Source: Massilia sp. Mn16-1_5 (GTDB taxonomy: Bacteria > Pseudomonadota > Gammaproteobacteria > Burkholderiales > Burkholderiaceae_D). Taken from it: a stretch of 64,000 nt of DNA. A program made the translations under genes and the position numbers. Below, piece by piece: positions 15,875 through 26,000 of this stretch (positions are counted from its first letter, which is position 1; every line of letters begins with the position of its first letter). Where the stretch lies: contig NZ_PPXQ01000006.1 in assembly GCF_004798585.1 (NCBI RefSeq), positions 124,001 to 188,000 of the forward strand, written 5' to 3'. The notes under the pieces are model-generated. The model did no database searches and was not told where the DNA came from. It saw only the letters and a list, made by a program, of their open reading frames with translations.

Positions 15875-16329
15875 GCGCGGTGAAACGCGCGCCGCGCTTC
15901 GTCTTCCTCGTCAACCGCGCCCAGCGTGCGATGATGCGCTGGATCGAAGGCCGGCCCGCCGCCTGGGAAGGGGCCAGCGCCGCCCAGGCCGGCCTGCTGT
16001 TCCTGCTGGCCGGACGCCCGTCCGCGTCGGATGCGGCATCGATCGGCGAGATCGCCGCGGCACTGGAGGTGGCGCCGGCCGCCGTGACGAATCTGTCGAA
16101 GCGGATGGAGGCGGCGCGGCTGGTCGAGCGCGTCGCCGATCCGCTTGACGCCCGCATGACGCGCTTGCGCCTGAGCGCGGACGGGATGGCGGCCAGCCTG
16201 CAGGCGAAGGCGGTGCTGGCGCAACTCAACGCCAGGCTGTGCCGGGGCTTCAGCACGGAAGAATTGCAGATCGTCGCGCGCTGGCTCGAGCACTCGGCCG
16301 CCGTCTTGAGCGAACCGGACGATTCCTAG
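15871..16329 (+). CDS. MarR-family transcriptional regulator
   Basis: The 152-residue protein has the MarR winged-helix layout: N-terminal dimer helix, IGEIAAALEVAPAAVTNLSKRME as the DNA-binding helix pair (about 60–85), then the wing with ERVADPLDARMTRLRLS (the usual D-x-R motif). Such proteins bind palindromes as dimers and are released by small ligands. It overlaps the upstream hydrolase gene by 4 bp, and the inverted repeat at 14958–14976 is its probable operator. Confidence 0.88.
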   Translation: MSAVKRAPRFVFLVNRAQRAMMRWIEGRPAAWEGASAAQAGLLFLLAGRPSASDAASIGEIAAALEVAPAAVTNLSKRMEAARLVERVADPLDARMTRLRLSADGMAASLQAKAVLAQLNARLCRGFSTEELQIVARWLEHSAAVLSEPDDS

Positions 16330-16400
16330 TTCGCGCTGCGCTTGAAGCGCGGCGCGGGCTACTTTATGCTGATTCCAGTCCAACATCAGCGGAGGCGAGT

Positions 16401-16805
16401 ATGTTGCTTGGTGGCTGTTATTGCGGCGCGGTGCGCTATGTCGTCGACGGCGAGATCTTCCACAACACCTTGTGTCACTGCAGCGATTGCCGGCGCATCG
16501 CCGGGGCGCCGGCCGTGGCCTGGTTCAGCGCGCACATGAACGCCCTGCGTTTTACCAAGGGCAATCCCGCCACCTTCCGCTCCAGCGAGCACGTGCTGCG
16601 CGGCTTTTGCGCCACCTGCGGCACGACGCTCACCTACCAGGACGACCGCCAGCCCGACGAGATCGACATCGCCACGGCAAGCCTCGACGATCCGGAAGCG
16701 GCGGCGCCGCAGGACCATACTTTCGCCGGCGAGCGGCTGAGCTGGATGCGCATGGCGGACGGCTTGCCGGCCTATCCGCGCACCCGGTCGGAGGGATACG
16801 GATGA
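16401..16805 (+). CDS. GFA-family zinc protein (glutathione-dependent formaldehyde-activating-like)
   Basis: The 134-residue protein carries the GFA-type zinc-binding cysteine pattern: CYCGAVRY near the start, CHCSDCRR around 30 and CATCGTTL around 75. Family members include a glutathione-dependent formaldehyde-activating enzyme, but most of those encoded in bacteria are uncharacterised. A GGAGG site at 16391–16395 fixes the ATG; the frame is open upstream, but the extra residues are not family-like. It stands alone between the MarR gene and a flavin-fold gene. Confidence 0.88.
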   Translation: MLLGGCYCGAVRYVVDGEIFHNTLCHCSDCRRIAGAPAVAWFSAHMNALRFTKGNPATFRSSEHVLRGFCATCGTTLTYQDDRQPDEIDIATASLDDPEAAAPQDHTFAGERLSWMRMADGLPAYPRTRSEGYG

Positions 16806-16921
16806 ACTCGTTTTGTCCCGCGTTTTTTCCTCTCTTGCGGCAAACAGCGTGAAGCCGTTCACAGACGCGTACACAGCAGACCCGTAATGTCGTTCCATTG
16901 CCAACCACCGAGGAAGCCGAC

Positions 16922-17458
16922 ATGGATTCGATCAACCGCAATCAGCCCGAACTCAACCGCCGCGACCTGAGCGGCGAAGAAGCGCGCAAGCGCATTCGCG
17001 AAACGGCCAAGGAAGCCAAGACCTGTTTCTTCTGTACCGCCAACGGCACGGGTGCGGACGGCGGCGTGCGCCCGATGAGCGTGCTGCAGGCCGACGAGGC
17101 CGGCCACCTGTGGTTCCTGAGCGCCATCGACAGCCACAAGGACGCCGAACTGCTCACGAACCCGCAAGTCAAACTGTATTTCCAGCGCAGCACCCATGCC
17201 GGTTTCATGGAGCTCGACGGCATCGCGACGGTGTCGCAAGACCGGGCCAAGATCAAGGAGTTGTGGGACTTCACCCTGAAGACCTGGTTCACCGAGGGCG
17301 AGGATGACCCGCGCATTTCCGTCATCCAGGTGGTGCCGAAAAGCGGCTACTACTGGGACAACAAGCACGGGCAGGCGGTTGCCGGCGCCAAGATGCTGGT
17401 CGGCGCGGCGATCGGCAAGACCCTCGACGATTCGATCGAAGGGACGCTGACGCCATAA
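16922..17458 (+). CDS. pyridoxamine 5'-phosphate oxidase-family (flavin split-barrel) protein
   Basis: This 178-residue protein belongs to the general-stress-protein branch of the PNPOx-like split barrel (FCTANG, RPMSVLQADEAGHLWFLS, KLYFQ, FMELDGIATV). These proteins usually bind FMN or a related flavin and have varied or unknown redox roles. A true PdxH function is unlikely, because the PdxH substrate motifs are not visible. The start was chosen for the GAGGAA-like site just upstream; an ATG 24 bp earlier is possible. A short VOC gene follows after 27 bp. Confidence 0.85.
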   Translation: MDSINRNQPELNRRDLSGEEARKRIRETAKEAKTCFFCTANGTGADGGVRPMSVLQADEAGHLWFLSAIDSHKDAELLTNPQVKLYFQRSTHAGFMELDGIATVSQDRAKIKELWDFTLKTWFTEGEDDPRISVIQVVPKSGYYWDNKHGQAVAGAKMLVGAAIGKTLDDSIEGTLTP

Positions 17459-17485
17459 GGCATCGCAAGCGTGGGGGAGGGAGGA

Positions 17486-17872
17486 ATGATCGAGCTCGAC
17501 CATGTAATCGTGTCGGCACGCGACCGGGTGGCGTCGGCCCGGCTGCTGGCCTCCCTGTTCGACGTGCCCTGGGACGAGACGGCGCTCGGCATTTTCTCCG
17601 CCGTCTACGTCAACCCCGGGCTGACGCTCGACTTCATCACGACCGACGAGGACTTCCCGGTCGAGCACTTCTGTTTTCGCGTCAGCGATGCCGAGTTCGA
17701 CGCGATCCTCGACCGTCTGGAAGCCGCCGGCATCGGCTGGCGCGGCGACGTGCGCGGCCGCAACGACGGCCAGGTCGGCACTGCGCACGGCGGACGCAAC
17801 ATCTATTGGGACGAGCCGGACAATCATCGCTGGGAGATCCTCACCAAAAGCTATGCGCGACGGCCTGGCTGA
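17486..17872 (+). CDS. VOC (glyoxalase/dioxygenase fold) protein
   Basis: A single-domain VOC protein of 128 residues: IELDHVIVSARD at the N-terminus (first metal-ligand position H), HFCFRVSD in the middle and YWDEPDNHRWEILT at the C-terminus, the usual betaalphabetabetabeta pattern with E near the end. Metal ligands H/H/E appear retained, but the substrate is unknown. A purine-rich GGAGGGAGG run immediately upstream supports the second ATG of the frame over the one at 17471. Confidence 0.84.
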   Translation: MIELDHVIVSARDRVASARLLASLFDVPWDETALGIFSAVYVNPGLTLDFITTDEDFPVEHFCFRVSDAEFDAILDRLEAAGIGWRGDVRGRNDGQVGTAHGGRNIYWDEPDNHRWEILTKSYARRPG

Positions 17873-17959
17873 GCCGGCTCCCCCCGTTTTTCATTGCCGC
17901 GCACGCCATTGTCAGCCTGCCGTTAGAATGGGCCTCACTGAAAAACGCAGGAGCAGCAC

Positions 17960-19027
17960 ATGCAACGTAAGGCTTTGGTAGTAGGGATCACGGGTATCGG
18001 CGGCAATCACGTCGCGCGCGAATTGCTGGCGAACGGCTGGGAAGTGGTCGGTTTGTCGCGCCGCGCGCCCCAGGATTTGCCGGGCGTGCGCCACGTCGCC
18101 GCCGACTTGCTGGATGCAAGCGGATTGCAGGCCGCACTGGCAGGGGTGGAGCCGACCCACGTCTTCATCACCACCTGGATGCGCCAGGATACCGAGCAGG
18201 AAAACATCCGCGTCAACGCCGCGCTGGTGCGCAACCTGCTCGACGCGCTGTCGCCGCAGAAGAGCGTGCGCCACGTGGCGCTCGTCACCGGCCTGAAGCA
18301 TTATCTCGGCCCCTTCGAGGCCTATGCCAGCTCGGGCACGCTGCCCGACACGCCGCTGCGCGAAAGCCAGCCGCGCCTGCCGCTGGATAATTTCTACTAT
18401 GCCCAGGAAGACGAAGTCTATGCCGCGGCCGCGCGCGACCGCTTCACCTGGAGCGTGCACCGTCCACACACCATCATCGGCCTCGCGGTCGGCAACGCGA
18501 TGAACCTCGGCACCACGCTGGCCGTGTACGCCACCATCTGCAAGGAGACCGGGCGTCCCTTCCAGTTCCCGGGTTCGGAGGCGCAGTGGAAAGGCCTGTC
18601 CGACGTCACCGACGCGCGCATGCTGGCCAAACAACTGGTCTGGGCCGCCGATACCGACGCGGCCAAGAACGAAGCCTTCAATATCGTCAACGGCGACGTG
18701 TTCCGCTGGAGCTGGCTGTGGCCGAAGCTGGCGGACTGGTTCGGCGTCGAGGCAGCCGGCTACAGCGGCCGGATCCAGCCCCTGGAAGCGGCGATGGCGC
18801 AGGATGCGCCGCTGTGGCGCGAGATCGCGACCCGCCACAATCTCGCCGAGCCCGACCTGGATCGCCTGGCATCGGCCTGGCACACCGATCTGGATCTCGG
18901 CCGTCCGCTGGAAGTCATGACCGACATGGCCAACAGCCGTCGCCTGGGCTTCACGGCCTACCAGGCCACCGACGCCTCCTTCTTCGATTTGTTCGAACGG
19001 CTGCGTGCCGAGCGCCTGATTCCCTGA
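17960..19027 (+). CDS. SDR-family reductase of the PRISE type
   Basis: The 355-residue protein starts with a Rossmann motif GITGIGGNHVA. It has the signature segments of the PRISE group (progesterone 5beta-reductase/iridoid synthase-like): TGLKHYLGP with K113 and NFYYAQED with Y146/Y147, which supply the catalytic Lys and Tyr in that family. PRISE enzymes reduce the C=C bond of activated enones with NADPH. Bacterial members are mostly uncharacterised and often annotated as epimerases. A GGAG site precedes the ATG. A glycosyltransferase gene follows after 16 bp, so the two may act on one small molecule. Confidence 0.82.
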   Translation: MQRKALVVGITGIGGNHVARELLANGWEVVGLSRRAPQDLPGVRHVAADLLDASGLQAALAGVEPTHVFITTWMRQDTEQENIRVNAALVRNLLDALSPQKSVRHVALVTGLKHYLGPFEAYASSGTLPDTPLRESQPRLPLDNFYYAQEDEVYAAAARDRFTWSVHRPHTIIGLAVGNAMNLGTTLAVYATICKETGRPFQFPGSEAQWKGLSDVTDARMLAKQLVWAADTDAAKNEAFNIVNGDVFRWSWLWPKLADWFGVEAAGYSGRIQPLEAAMAQDAPLWREIATRHNLAEPDLDRLASAWHTDLDLGRPLEVMTDMANSRRLGFTAYQATDASFFDLFERLRAERLIP

Positions 19028-19043
19028 GCAAGTCAGGACTGGC

Positions 19044-20309
19044 ATGGACGGGAAGGCCAAGCAGCCGCGCCATATTGTCCTGGTGACGATCGGCTCGGCA
19101 GGCGACCTGTTTCCCTTCCTGCGCATCGCGCTGGCGCTGCGCGAGGCCGGACACCGGATGAGCTTTCTCGGCCCGGTCCAGCACGAAGCTTTCGTGCGCG
19201 AGGCCGGCTTGCCCTTCCACGGCTTGCCGGCCGACCCGGCCGTGCTCGACCATCCCGACCTGTGGCACCCGACGCGCGGCTTTGGCGTCGTCTGGGAAGC
19301 CACGCGTCCGGCAATGGCCGCCGTTCCCGCCTTCATGGCCGCGCTGCCGCCAGACGAAAAATGCACCATGTTGGTGCATCCGCTGGCCTTGCCGGAAGCG
19401 GACCTGTGCCGCGCCGCGCGTCCGGGCCTGCGCATCGCCGCCGTCTTCCTGGCGCCGTCGAATCTGCCGACCGTCCACGACCCGCTGATGCTCGGTCCCT
19501 GGCGCGTGCCGTGCTGGGTCCCGATTGGTGTGCGCCGGCGCCTGTGGCGGGCGGCGGCCAAGCGCTTCATCGATCCGGTCGCGCTGCCCGGCGTGAACGC
19601 GGCGCGCGCCTCGGCCGGCCTGGCGCCTGTCAACACGCTCATCGACAGCATCACCGCTATCGCCGACCTGTCGATCGCGCTCTTTCCCGACTGGTTCGCG
19701 CCGACGCAACCGGACTGGCCGCGTCCGCTGGTGCGCAGCGGCTTTCCCCTGTTCGACCCGCAGCCGGACGCCGCCCTGTCCGGCGAATTGCAGCATTTCC
19801 TCGGGCAGGGCGGACGCCCGCTCGTGTTCACGCCCGGCACCGGCAACCGCCAGGCGCGTGCCTACTTCGCCCACGCCATCGAGGCCACGCGCCTGCTGGG
19901 CGAACGCGCCGTCTTCCTCACGCCGCACCGCGACCAGCTGCCCGCCGAGCTGCCGCACCACGTGCTGTGGCAGGACTACGTGCCCCTGCGCGCCTTGCTG
20001 CCGCAGATCGCGCTGCTGGTGCACCACGGCGGCATCGGCACCACGGCCGAGGCGCTGCACGCGGGCACGCCGCAGCTGGTGGTGCCGCTCGCGCACGACC
20101 AGTTCGACAACGGGGCGCGGGTCGAGGCATTGGGCGTGGGCCTGTCGCTGCCCGCCACGCGCCTGAATACGCGCAGGCTGGTCGCCGGGTTGGAGGCCTT
20201 GCTGGACGACGATGGCCTGCGCGGGCGTTGCCGGGCGGTAGCAGCCAACTTCAGCCACGATGCCGGGATCGGGGACGTACTGGACGCGCTCGAGGCACTG
20301 GCGCGCTAA
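19044..20309 (+). CDS. GT1-family glycosyltransferase (UGT-like)
   Basis: The 421-residue protein has the GT-B arrangement of small-molecule and sterol glycosyltransferases: N-terminal VTIGSAGDLFPFLRIALALREAG acceptor half, then a donor half with FTPGTG, QDYVPLRALLPQ and the donor signature HHGGIGTTAEALHAGTPQLVVP followed by HDQFDNG. It should transfer a sugar from a nucleotide donor to a lipid, terpenoid or similar acceptor in the cytoplasm; neither substrate is known. It lies just downstream of the PRISE-like reductase. There is no membrane anchor. Confidence 0.87.
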   Translation: MDGKAKQPRHIVLVTIGSAGDLFPFLRIALALREAGHRMSFLGPVQHEAFVREAGLPFHGLPADPAVLDHPDLWHPTRGFGVVWEATRPAMAAVPAFMAALPPDEKCTMLVHPLALPEADLCRAARPGLRIAAVFLAPSNLPTVHDPLMLGPWRVPCWVPIGVRRRLWRAAAKRFIDPVALPGVNAARASAGLAPVNTLIDSITAIADLSIALFPDWFAPTQPDWPRPLVRSGFPLFDPQPDAALSGELQHFLGQGGRPLVFTPGTGNRQARAYFAHAIEATRLLGERAVFLTPHRDQLPAELPHHVLWQDYVPLRALLPQIALLVHHGGIGTTAEALHAGTPQLVVPLAHDQFDNGARVEALGVGLSLPATRLNTRRLVAGLEALLDDDGLRGRCRAVAANFSHDAGIGDVLDALEALAR

Positions 20310-20415
20310 GCCCGTGTCGATCGCCGCAGGCGGCGCTTTGGTGTGTCAACGCACCGTCAATGTTCCCTGGGCACGGTTAAATGAGGCGATCGACAGCACA
20401 GCGACGGAGCGGGCG

Positions 20416-23004
20416 ATGCGACGCAAAGCGGAAGGCCATGACACGGCAGGTGCCAACAGGGACAACCCGGCCGGCGGCAAGACGGGAGGCACAACGCGCC
20501 CCGGCTATGTACGCGTACGCGGCGCGCGCGAGCACAACCTGAAGAACGTCAGCCTCGACATCCCGCGCGACGCCCTGGTCGTGTTCACCGGCGTGTCCGG
20601 CTCCGGCAAATCCTCGCTCGCCTTCGGCACCCTGTATGCCGAAGCCCAGCGGCGCTACCTGGAATCGGTCTCGCCCTATGCGCGCCGCCTGTTCCACCAG
20701 ATGCCGGTGCCGGAAGTCGACGAGATCGACGGCCTGCCGCCGGCCGTCGCCCTGCAGCAGCAGCGCGGCTCGCCGACCACGCGTTCCTCGGTCGGCAGCG
20801 TGAGCACCTTGTCCAACTCCTTGCGCATGCTGTATTCGCGCGCCGGCGACTATCCCGAAGGGCAGGAGCTGCTCTACGCCGAGTCGTTTTCGCCGAACAC
20901 GCCCGAAGGCGCCTGTCCCGAGTGCTCGGGCCTGGGCCGCGTATACGAGGTGACGGAACAGTCGATGGTGCCGGACGATTCGCTGACCATCCGCGAGCGC
21001 GCGGTGGCCGCCTGGCCACCGGCCTGGCATGGCCAGAACCTGCGCGACATCCTGGTCACCATGGGCTACGACGTCGACACGCCCTGGCGCGACCTGCCGA
21101 AGAAGGACCGCGACTGGATCTTGTATACCGACGAGACGCCGACCGTACCCGTCTACGCCGGCCTGACGCCCGAGGAAACCAAGCGCGCCCTGAAACGCAA
21201 GGAGACGCCGAGCTACCAGGGCACCTTCACCGGTGCGCGCCGTTACGTGCTGCAGACCTTCGCCACCACGGAAAGCGCTTCGATGAAGAAGCGCGTGGCG
21301 CGCTACATGGTCAGTACCGAATGTCCGCTATGCCGCGGCAAGCGCCTGCGCCAGGAAGCCTTGTCGGTCACCTTCGGCGGCGTCGACATCGCCGACATCT
21401 CGCGCATGCCGCTGGCGAGATTGCACGCCATGCTGCTGCCTTATGCCGGCGGCAAGGCGGCCGACGACAAACGCCGCGCCAAGCTGCACCCCGAGCAGTT
21501 GATCGTCACCCAGCGCATCGCCGAAGACCTGGTCGCGCGCCTGGAGGTGCTGCTGGCCCTGGGCCTGGGCTATCTGGCCCTGGAACGCAGCACGCCGACC
21601 CTGAGCCCGGGCGAACTGCAGCGCCTGCGCCTGGCGACCCAGGTGCGCTCGAACCTGTTCGGCGTCGTCTACGTGCTGGACGAGCCTTCGGCCGGCCTGC
21701 ATCCGGCCGATACCGAAGCCCTGCTGACGGCGCTCGACCAACTGAAAGCCTCGGGCAACTCGCTGTTCGTGGTCGAGCACGCGCTGGACGTGATCCGCTG
21801 CGCCGACTGGATCGTCGACGTCGGGCCGGCCGCCGGCGAGAAGGGCGGCGAGGTGCTGTACAGCGGCGAACCGGAGGGCCTGAAGAAAATCGAAGCGTCG
21901 CAGACCCGGCGCTACCTGTTCGACGAGGCGCAGCTAGCGGTGCGCGAGCGGCGCGAACCGGCCGGCTGGCTGCGCCTGGAAGGCGTCACCCGCAATAACC
22001 TGAACAAGCTGAAGGTCGAATTCCCGCTCGGCATACTGACCGCCGTCTGCGGCGTGTCGGGTTCCGGCAAGTCGAGCCTGGTCAGCCAGGTGCTGGTCGA
22101 CCTGGTCGCACGCGAGCTGGGGCAGGGCACCACGGCACTCGAGATGGAGGAAACCGACGAGCTCGAACAGGAGGCGGCCCTGCCGCTGGAGGGTCACATC
22201 GTCGGCGGCATGGAGGCGATCCGGCGCATGGTGCGGGTCGACCAGAAGCCGATCGGGCGCACGCCGCGTTCGAACCTCGCCACCTATACGGGCCTGTTCG
22301 ACCAGGTGCGCAAGCTATTCGCCGCCACCAAGCTCGCCAAGTCGCGCCGCTACGACGCCGGCCGCTTTTCCTTCAACGTCGCCAAGGGCCGCTGCGAAAA
22401 CTGCTCCGGCGAGGGCTCGGTGATGGTCGAGCTGCTGTTCCTGCCCAGCGTCTACGCGCCATGCCCGGTCTGCGCCGGCGCGCGCTACAACGCCAAGACG
22501 CTGGAAGTGACCTATAAAGACAAGAACATCGCCGAAGTGCTCGGCATGACCGTCGATGCGGCGGCCGAGTTCTTTGCTGGTGAGCCGCTGGTCGAGCGCT
22601 CGCTGGAAGTGCTGCGCGAGGTGGGCCTGGGCTACCTGCGCCTGGGTCAGCCGGCCACCGAACTATCGGGCGGCGAAGCCCAGCGCATCAAGCTGGCCAC
22701 CGAACTCCAGCGCACCGGCCGCGGCAATACCTTGTATGTGCTGGACGAGCCGACCACCGGCCTGCACCCGTCGGACGTCGACCGCCTGATTGTCCAGTTG
22801 GAGCGCCTGGTCGACGCCGGCAACACGGTGGTCGTGGTCGAGCACACGATGCGCGTGGTGGCTGCCTGCGACTGGGTGCTCGACATCGGACCCGGCGCCG
22901 GCGACGAGGGCGGCACCGTGGTCGCGGCCGGCACGCCGGAAACGGTGGCGGGCGCCGCGAAAAGCCGCACTGCGCCGTATTTACGTCCGGCGCTGGGCCG
23001 GTAA
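20416..23004 (+). CDS. UvrA2-like excinuclease ABC subunit A paralogue
   Basis: The 862-residue protein has both ABC ATPase halves of UvrA: Walker A GVSGSGKSS (about 59–67) and a second GVSGSGKSS, zinc modules CPECSGLG, CPLCRGK and CENCSGEG…CPVCAGA, a first signature LSPGE and a second LSGGE. It is shorter than housekeeping UvrA (about 940), suggesting the class II form that lacks the UvrB-docking domain. UvrA2 proteins are linked to tolerance of DNA-damaging drugs. The LSPGELQRLRLATQ motif appears to be a subgroup trait. The frame is open into the previous gene; the ATG after GGAG-like bases gives a sensible N-terminus. Confidence 0.87.
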   Translation: MRRKAEGHDTAGANRDNPAGGKTGGTTRPGYVRVRGAREHNLKNVSLDIPRDALVVFTGVSGSGKSSLAFGTLYAEAQRRYLESVSPYARRLFHQMPVPEVDEIDGLPPAVALQQQRGSPTTRSSVGSVSTLSNSLRMLYSRAGDYPEGQELLYAESFSPNTPEGACPECSGLGRVYEVTEQSMVPDDSLTIRERAVAAWPPAWHGQNLRDILVTMGYDVDTPWRDLPKKDRDWILYTDETPTVPVYAGLTPEETKRALKRKETPSYQGTFTGARRYVLQTFATTESASMKKRVARYMVSTECPLCRGKRLRQEALSVTFGGVDIADISRMPLARLHAMLLPYAGGKAADDKRRAKLHPEQLIVTQRIAEDLVARLEVLLALGLGYLALERSTPTLSPGELQRLRLATQVRSNLFGVVYVLDEPSAGLHPADTEALLTALDQLKASGNSLFVVEHALDVIRCADWIVDVGPAAGEKGGEVLYSGEPEGLKKIEASQTRRYLFDEAQLAVRERREPAGWLRLEGVTRNNLNKLKVEFPLGILTAVCGVSGSGKSSLVSQVLVDLVARELGQGTTALEMEETDELEQEAALPLEGHIVGGMEAIRRMVRVDQKPIGRTPRSNLATYTGLFDQVRKLFAATKLAKSRRYDAGRFSFNVAKGRCENCSGEGSVMVELLFLPSVYAPCPVCAGARYNAKTLEVTYKDKNIAEVLGMTVDAAAEFFAGEPLVERSLEVLREVGLGYLRLGQPATELSGGEAQRIKLATELQRTGRGNTLYVLDEPTTGLHPSDVDRLIVQLERLVDAGNTVVVVEHTMRVVAACDWVLDIGPGAGDEGGTVVAAGTPETVAGAAKSRTAPYLRPALGR

Positions 23005-23093
23005 ACACAGGGAAGGAGCGCACGGTTGAAGTGACCAGAAAGGTGTCATTTGCGTTACACTTAAGAACTTTTTTCTTAAAATAAACGCAACAC

Positions 23094-26000
23094 ATGACCG
23101 GCACCTCGCTCGATAACTCCCAGTTCCGCCGCATTCTTGCCCGTAACGTTGCCCTCCCGCTTGGCCTCTCGGTCCTGAGCGCGATTGTGTTCGTGGCGAT
23201 CGTCGCCTACCTGGTCAGCGTGCTGAACTGGGTCGAGCACTCGCAGGAAGTCATCGGCAAGGCCAACGAGGTCAACAAGCTTGTGTCCGACATGGAAGCG
23301 GGGATGCGTGGCTACGTGATCTCCGGAGACGAAAGTTTCCTCAGCCCGTACACGGTCGCCAAGCCCAAGGTCGCAGTCGAGATGGATGCCCTGCTGCGCC
23401 TGGTCGGCGACAACAACGCCCAGGCCGACCGCCTGAACCGGGTGCGTGGCGCCCATGCCGAGTGGCTCAAGTTCACCGAGGACATGATCGAGCGCCGCCG
23501 CGAGAAGCAGGATGTGGTGCAGTCGATCATGAGCGGCCGCGGCAAGAGCCTGACCGACGACATGCGTGCGCAGTTCGCCGCCTTCGTGAACAATGAAAAC
23601 GCGCTGCTGGTCGAGCGCGGCGAAGATGCACGCTCGGTGATCGCCTGGTCGGTCGGCTCCTTCCTGATGTTCACGCTGGTCGTGGGCGGCTTGCTGGCCG
23701 CCTTCGGACGGCGCGAACTGGTGCGCCTGTCGACCAGCTACGACGACATCCTGCGCCACGAGAACGAACACAATGCCGAGCTGCGCCACCTGAGCTGGCT
23801 GCGCAGCGGCCAGACCGAGCTCGCATCGAAGAGCATCGGCCTCAATTCCCTGGAAGCGCTGGCCGAGGCCGTGCTGGACCACGTGGTGCGCTACCTGGGC
23901 GGCTCGGTGGCGGCCATGTATTTCCGTAACGAAGAAGGCACGCTGCGCCGGATCGGCGCGTACGGGTTCTCGGTAGACGAGGAGCGCGCGAAAATCATCC
24001 CGCGTGGCGCTTCGCTGGCCAGCCAGGCTGCCAACGAAAACCGCCTGGTGCGCATCAAGGAATTGCCCGAGGATTACGTCAAGGTGATGTCCAGCCTGGG
24101 CGAAACGGCGCCGCGCGAAATCGTGATCGCGCCTTTCAACAACTTCGGCAAGGTCAAGGGCGTGATGGAAATCGGTTTCCTGCACCCCGTGCGCGACCGC
24201 GACATCGAATTCCTGAAGCTGGTCGGCGACGCCATCGGCGCCTCGGTCGGCGCGGTGGTGTACCGCCAGCGCCTGCAGGATGCGCTCGACGAGAGCCAGG
24301 CCCTGAACGAAGAGCTGCAAGTCCAGCAGGAAGAACTGCGCACCGCCAACGAGGAACTCGAAGAACAGTCGCGTGCCCTGGAAGAATCGCAGACCAGCCT
24401 GGAAAACCAGCAGGCCGAACTGGAGCAGACCAACGACCAGCTGGCCGAGCAGGCCCTGAACCTGGACATGAAGAACGCGGCCTTGACCGAAGCCCAGGAG
24501 CAATTGCGCGCACGTGCGATGGACCTGGAACGCGCCAGCCGCTACAAGTCGGAGTTCCTGGCGAACATGTCGCACGAACTGCGCACGCCGCTGAACAGCT
24601 CGCTGATCCTGGCCAAGCTGCTGGCCGACAACGTGCCGGGCAACCTGAACGAAGAGCAGGTGCGCTTTGCCCAGACGATTTATTCGGCCGGTAACGACCT
24701 GCTGCACCTGATCAACGACATCCTCGACATCTCGAAGGTCGAGGCCGGCAAGCTGGAGCTGCTGCCGGAAGACCTGCCGATCCGCCGCACCGTCGAGGGC
24801 CTGGGCCGCACCTTCGAGCCGCTGGCCAAGCAGAAGGACCTGCGCTTCAGCCTGACGGTCGAGCCGAACGTCCCACCGACCCTGCACACCGACCGCCAGC
24901 GCCTGGAACAGGTACTGAAGAACCTGCTGTCGAACGCCGTCAAATTCACCGAGCAGGGCGAGGTCAGCCTGACAGTCAGCGCGACCGACGAAGGCTGGGT
25001 CCAGTTCACGGTCGTCGATTCGGGCATCGGCATTGCGCCGGACCAGCAGGAACGCATCTTCGAAGCTTTCCACCAGGCCGACGGCACCGCGAACCGCCGC
25101 TTCGGCGGTACCGGTCTCGGCCTGTCGATCTCGCGCGATCTGACCAGCCTGCTGGGCGGCACCCTGGTGGTGTCGAGCACACCGGGCGAGGGCAGTACCT
25201 TTACCCTGAGCATGCCGAGAAACGGCATGGTTTCGGCCGCGCCACCGGCCCCGCGCGCTGCGGCGCCCGCTCCCCGTCCGGCGCGTCCGCTGCCGGCCCC
25301 GGCACCGGAGCCCGTCGAACCGGTCGAGGAAGCGCCAAGCCGTTCCTCCTTCCCGGATGACCGCGCCCAGAGCCCCGAGGGCGTGCGCACCGTGCTCGTG
25401 ATCGAGGACGAACCCGACTTCGCGCGCATCCTGTTCGACCTCGCGCACGACATGGACTACCGCTGCCTGGTGGGACTGACGGCGGGCGAAGGCCTCGAGC
25501 TGGCCGCCAGCGAAAGCCCGGACGCGATCCTGCTCGACATCCGCCTGCCGGACAGTTCCGGCCTGTCGGTGCTGCAACAGCTGAAGGACAACCCGGCCAC
25601 CCGCCACATCCCGGTGCACGTGGTGTCGAGCATGGAAAACGGCGGCGAGGCCCTGCACCTGGGTGCGATCGGCTATGCGCTGAAGCCGACCAGCCGCGAG
25701 CAGCTGGAAGACGTGTTCCGCAAGTTGCAGGAAAAGAGCGCGCAGCAGATCAAGCGCGTGCTGCTGGTCGAGGACGACGAGCGCCAGCGCGAGAGCGTGG
25801 TGCAGCTGATCGCCGACGAGGACGTCAAGATCGACGCCGTCGGGTCCGGCGAGGAAGCCCTGGCCTTGCTCCGCAGCGAGATTTTCGACTGCATGATCAT
25901 CGACCTCAAATTGCCCGACATGCAGGGCAAGGAATTGCTCGAGCACATGTCGCAGGAAGAGCTGGTGTCTTTCCCGCCGGTGATCGTGTACACGGGACGC

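Noticed and set aside
20260..20415. Longer N-terminus for the UvrA2-like protein
   Set aside because: It would start inside the glycosyltransferase gene and the extra residues show no UvrA similarity.
22016..22190. Loss of UvrA function from the LSPGE first signature
   Set aside because: The change seems typical of this UvrA2-like subgroup, not a mutation; the second signature is canonical.
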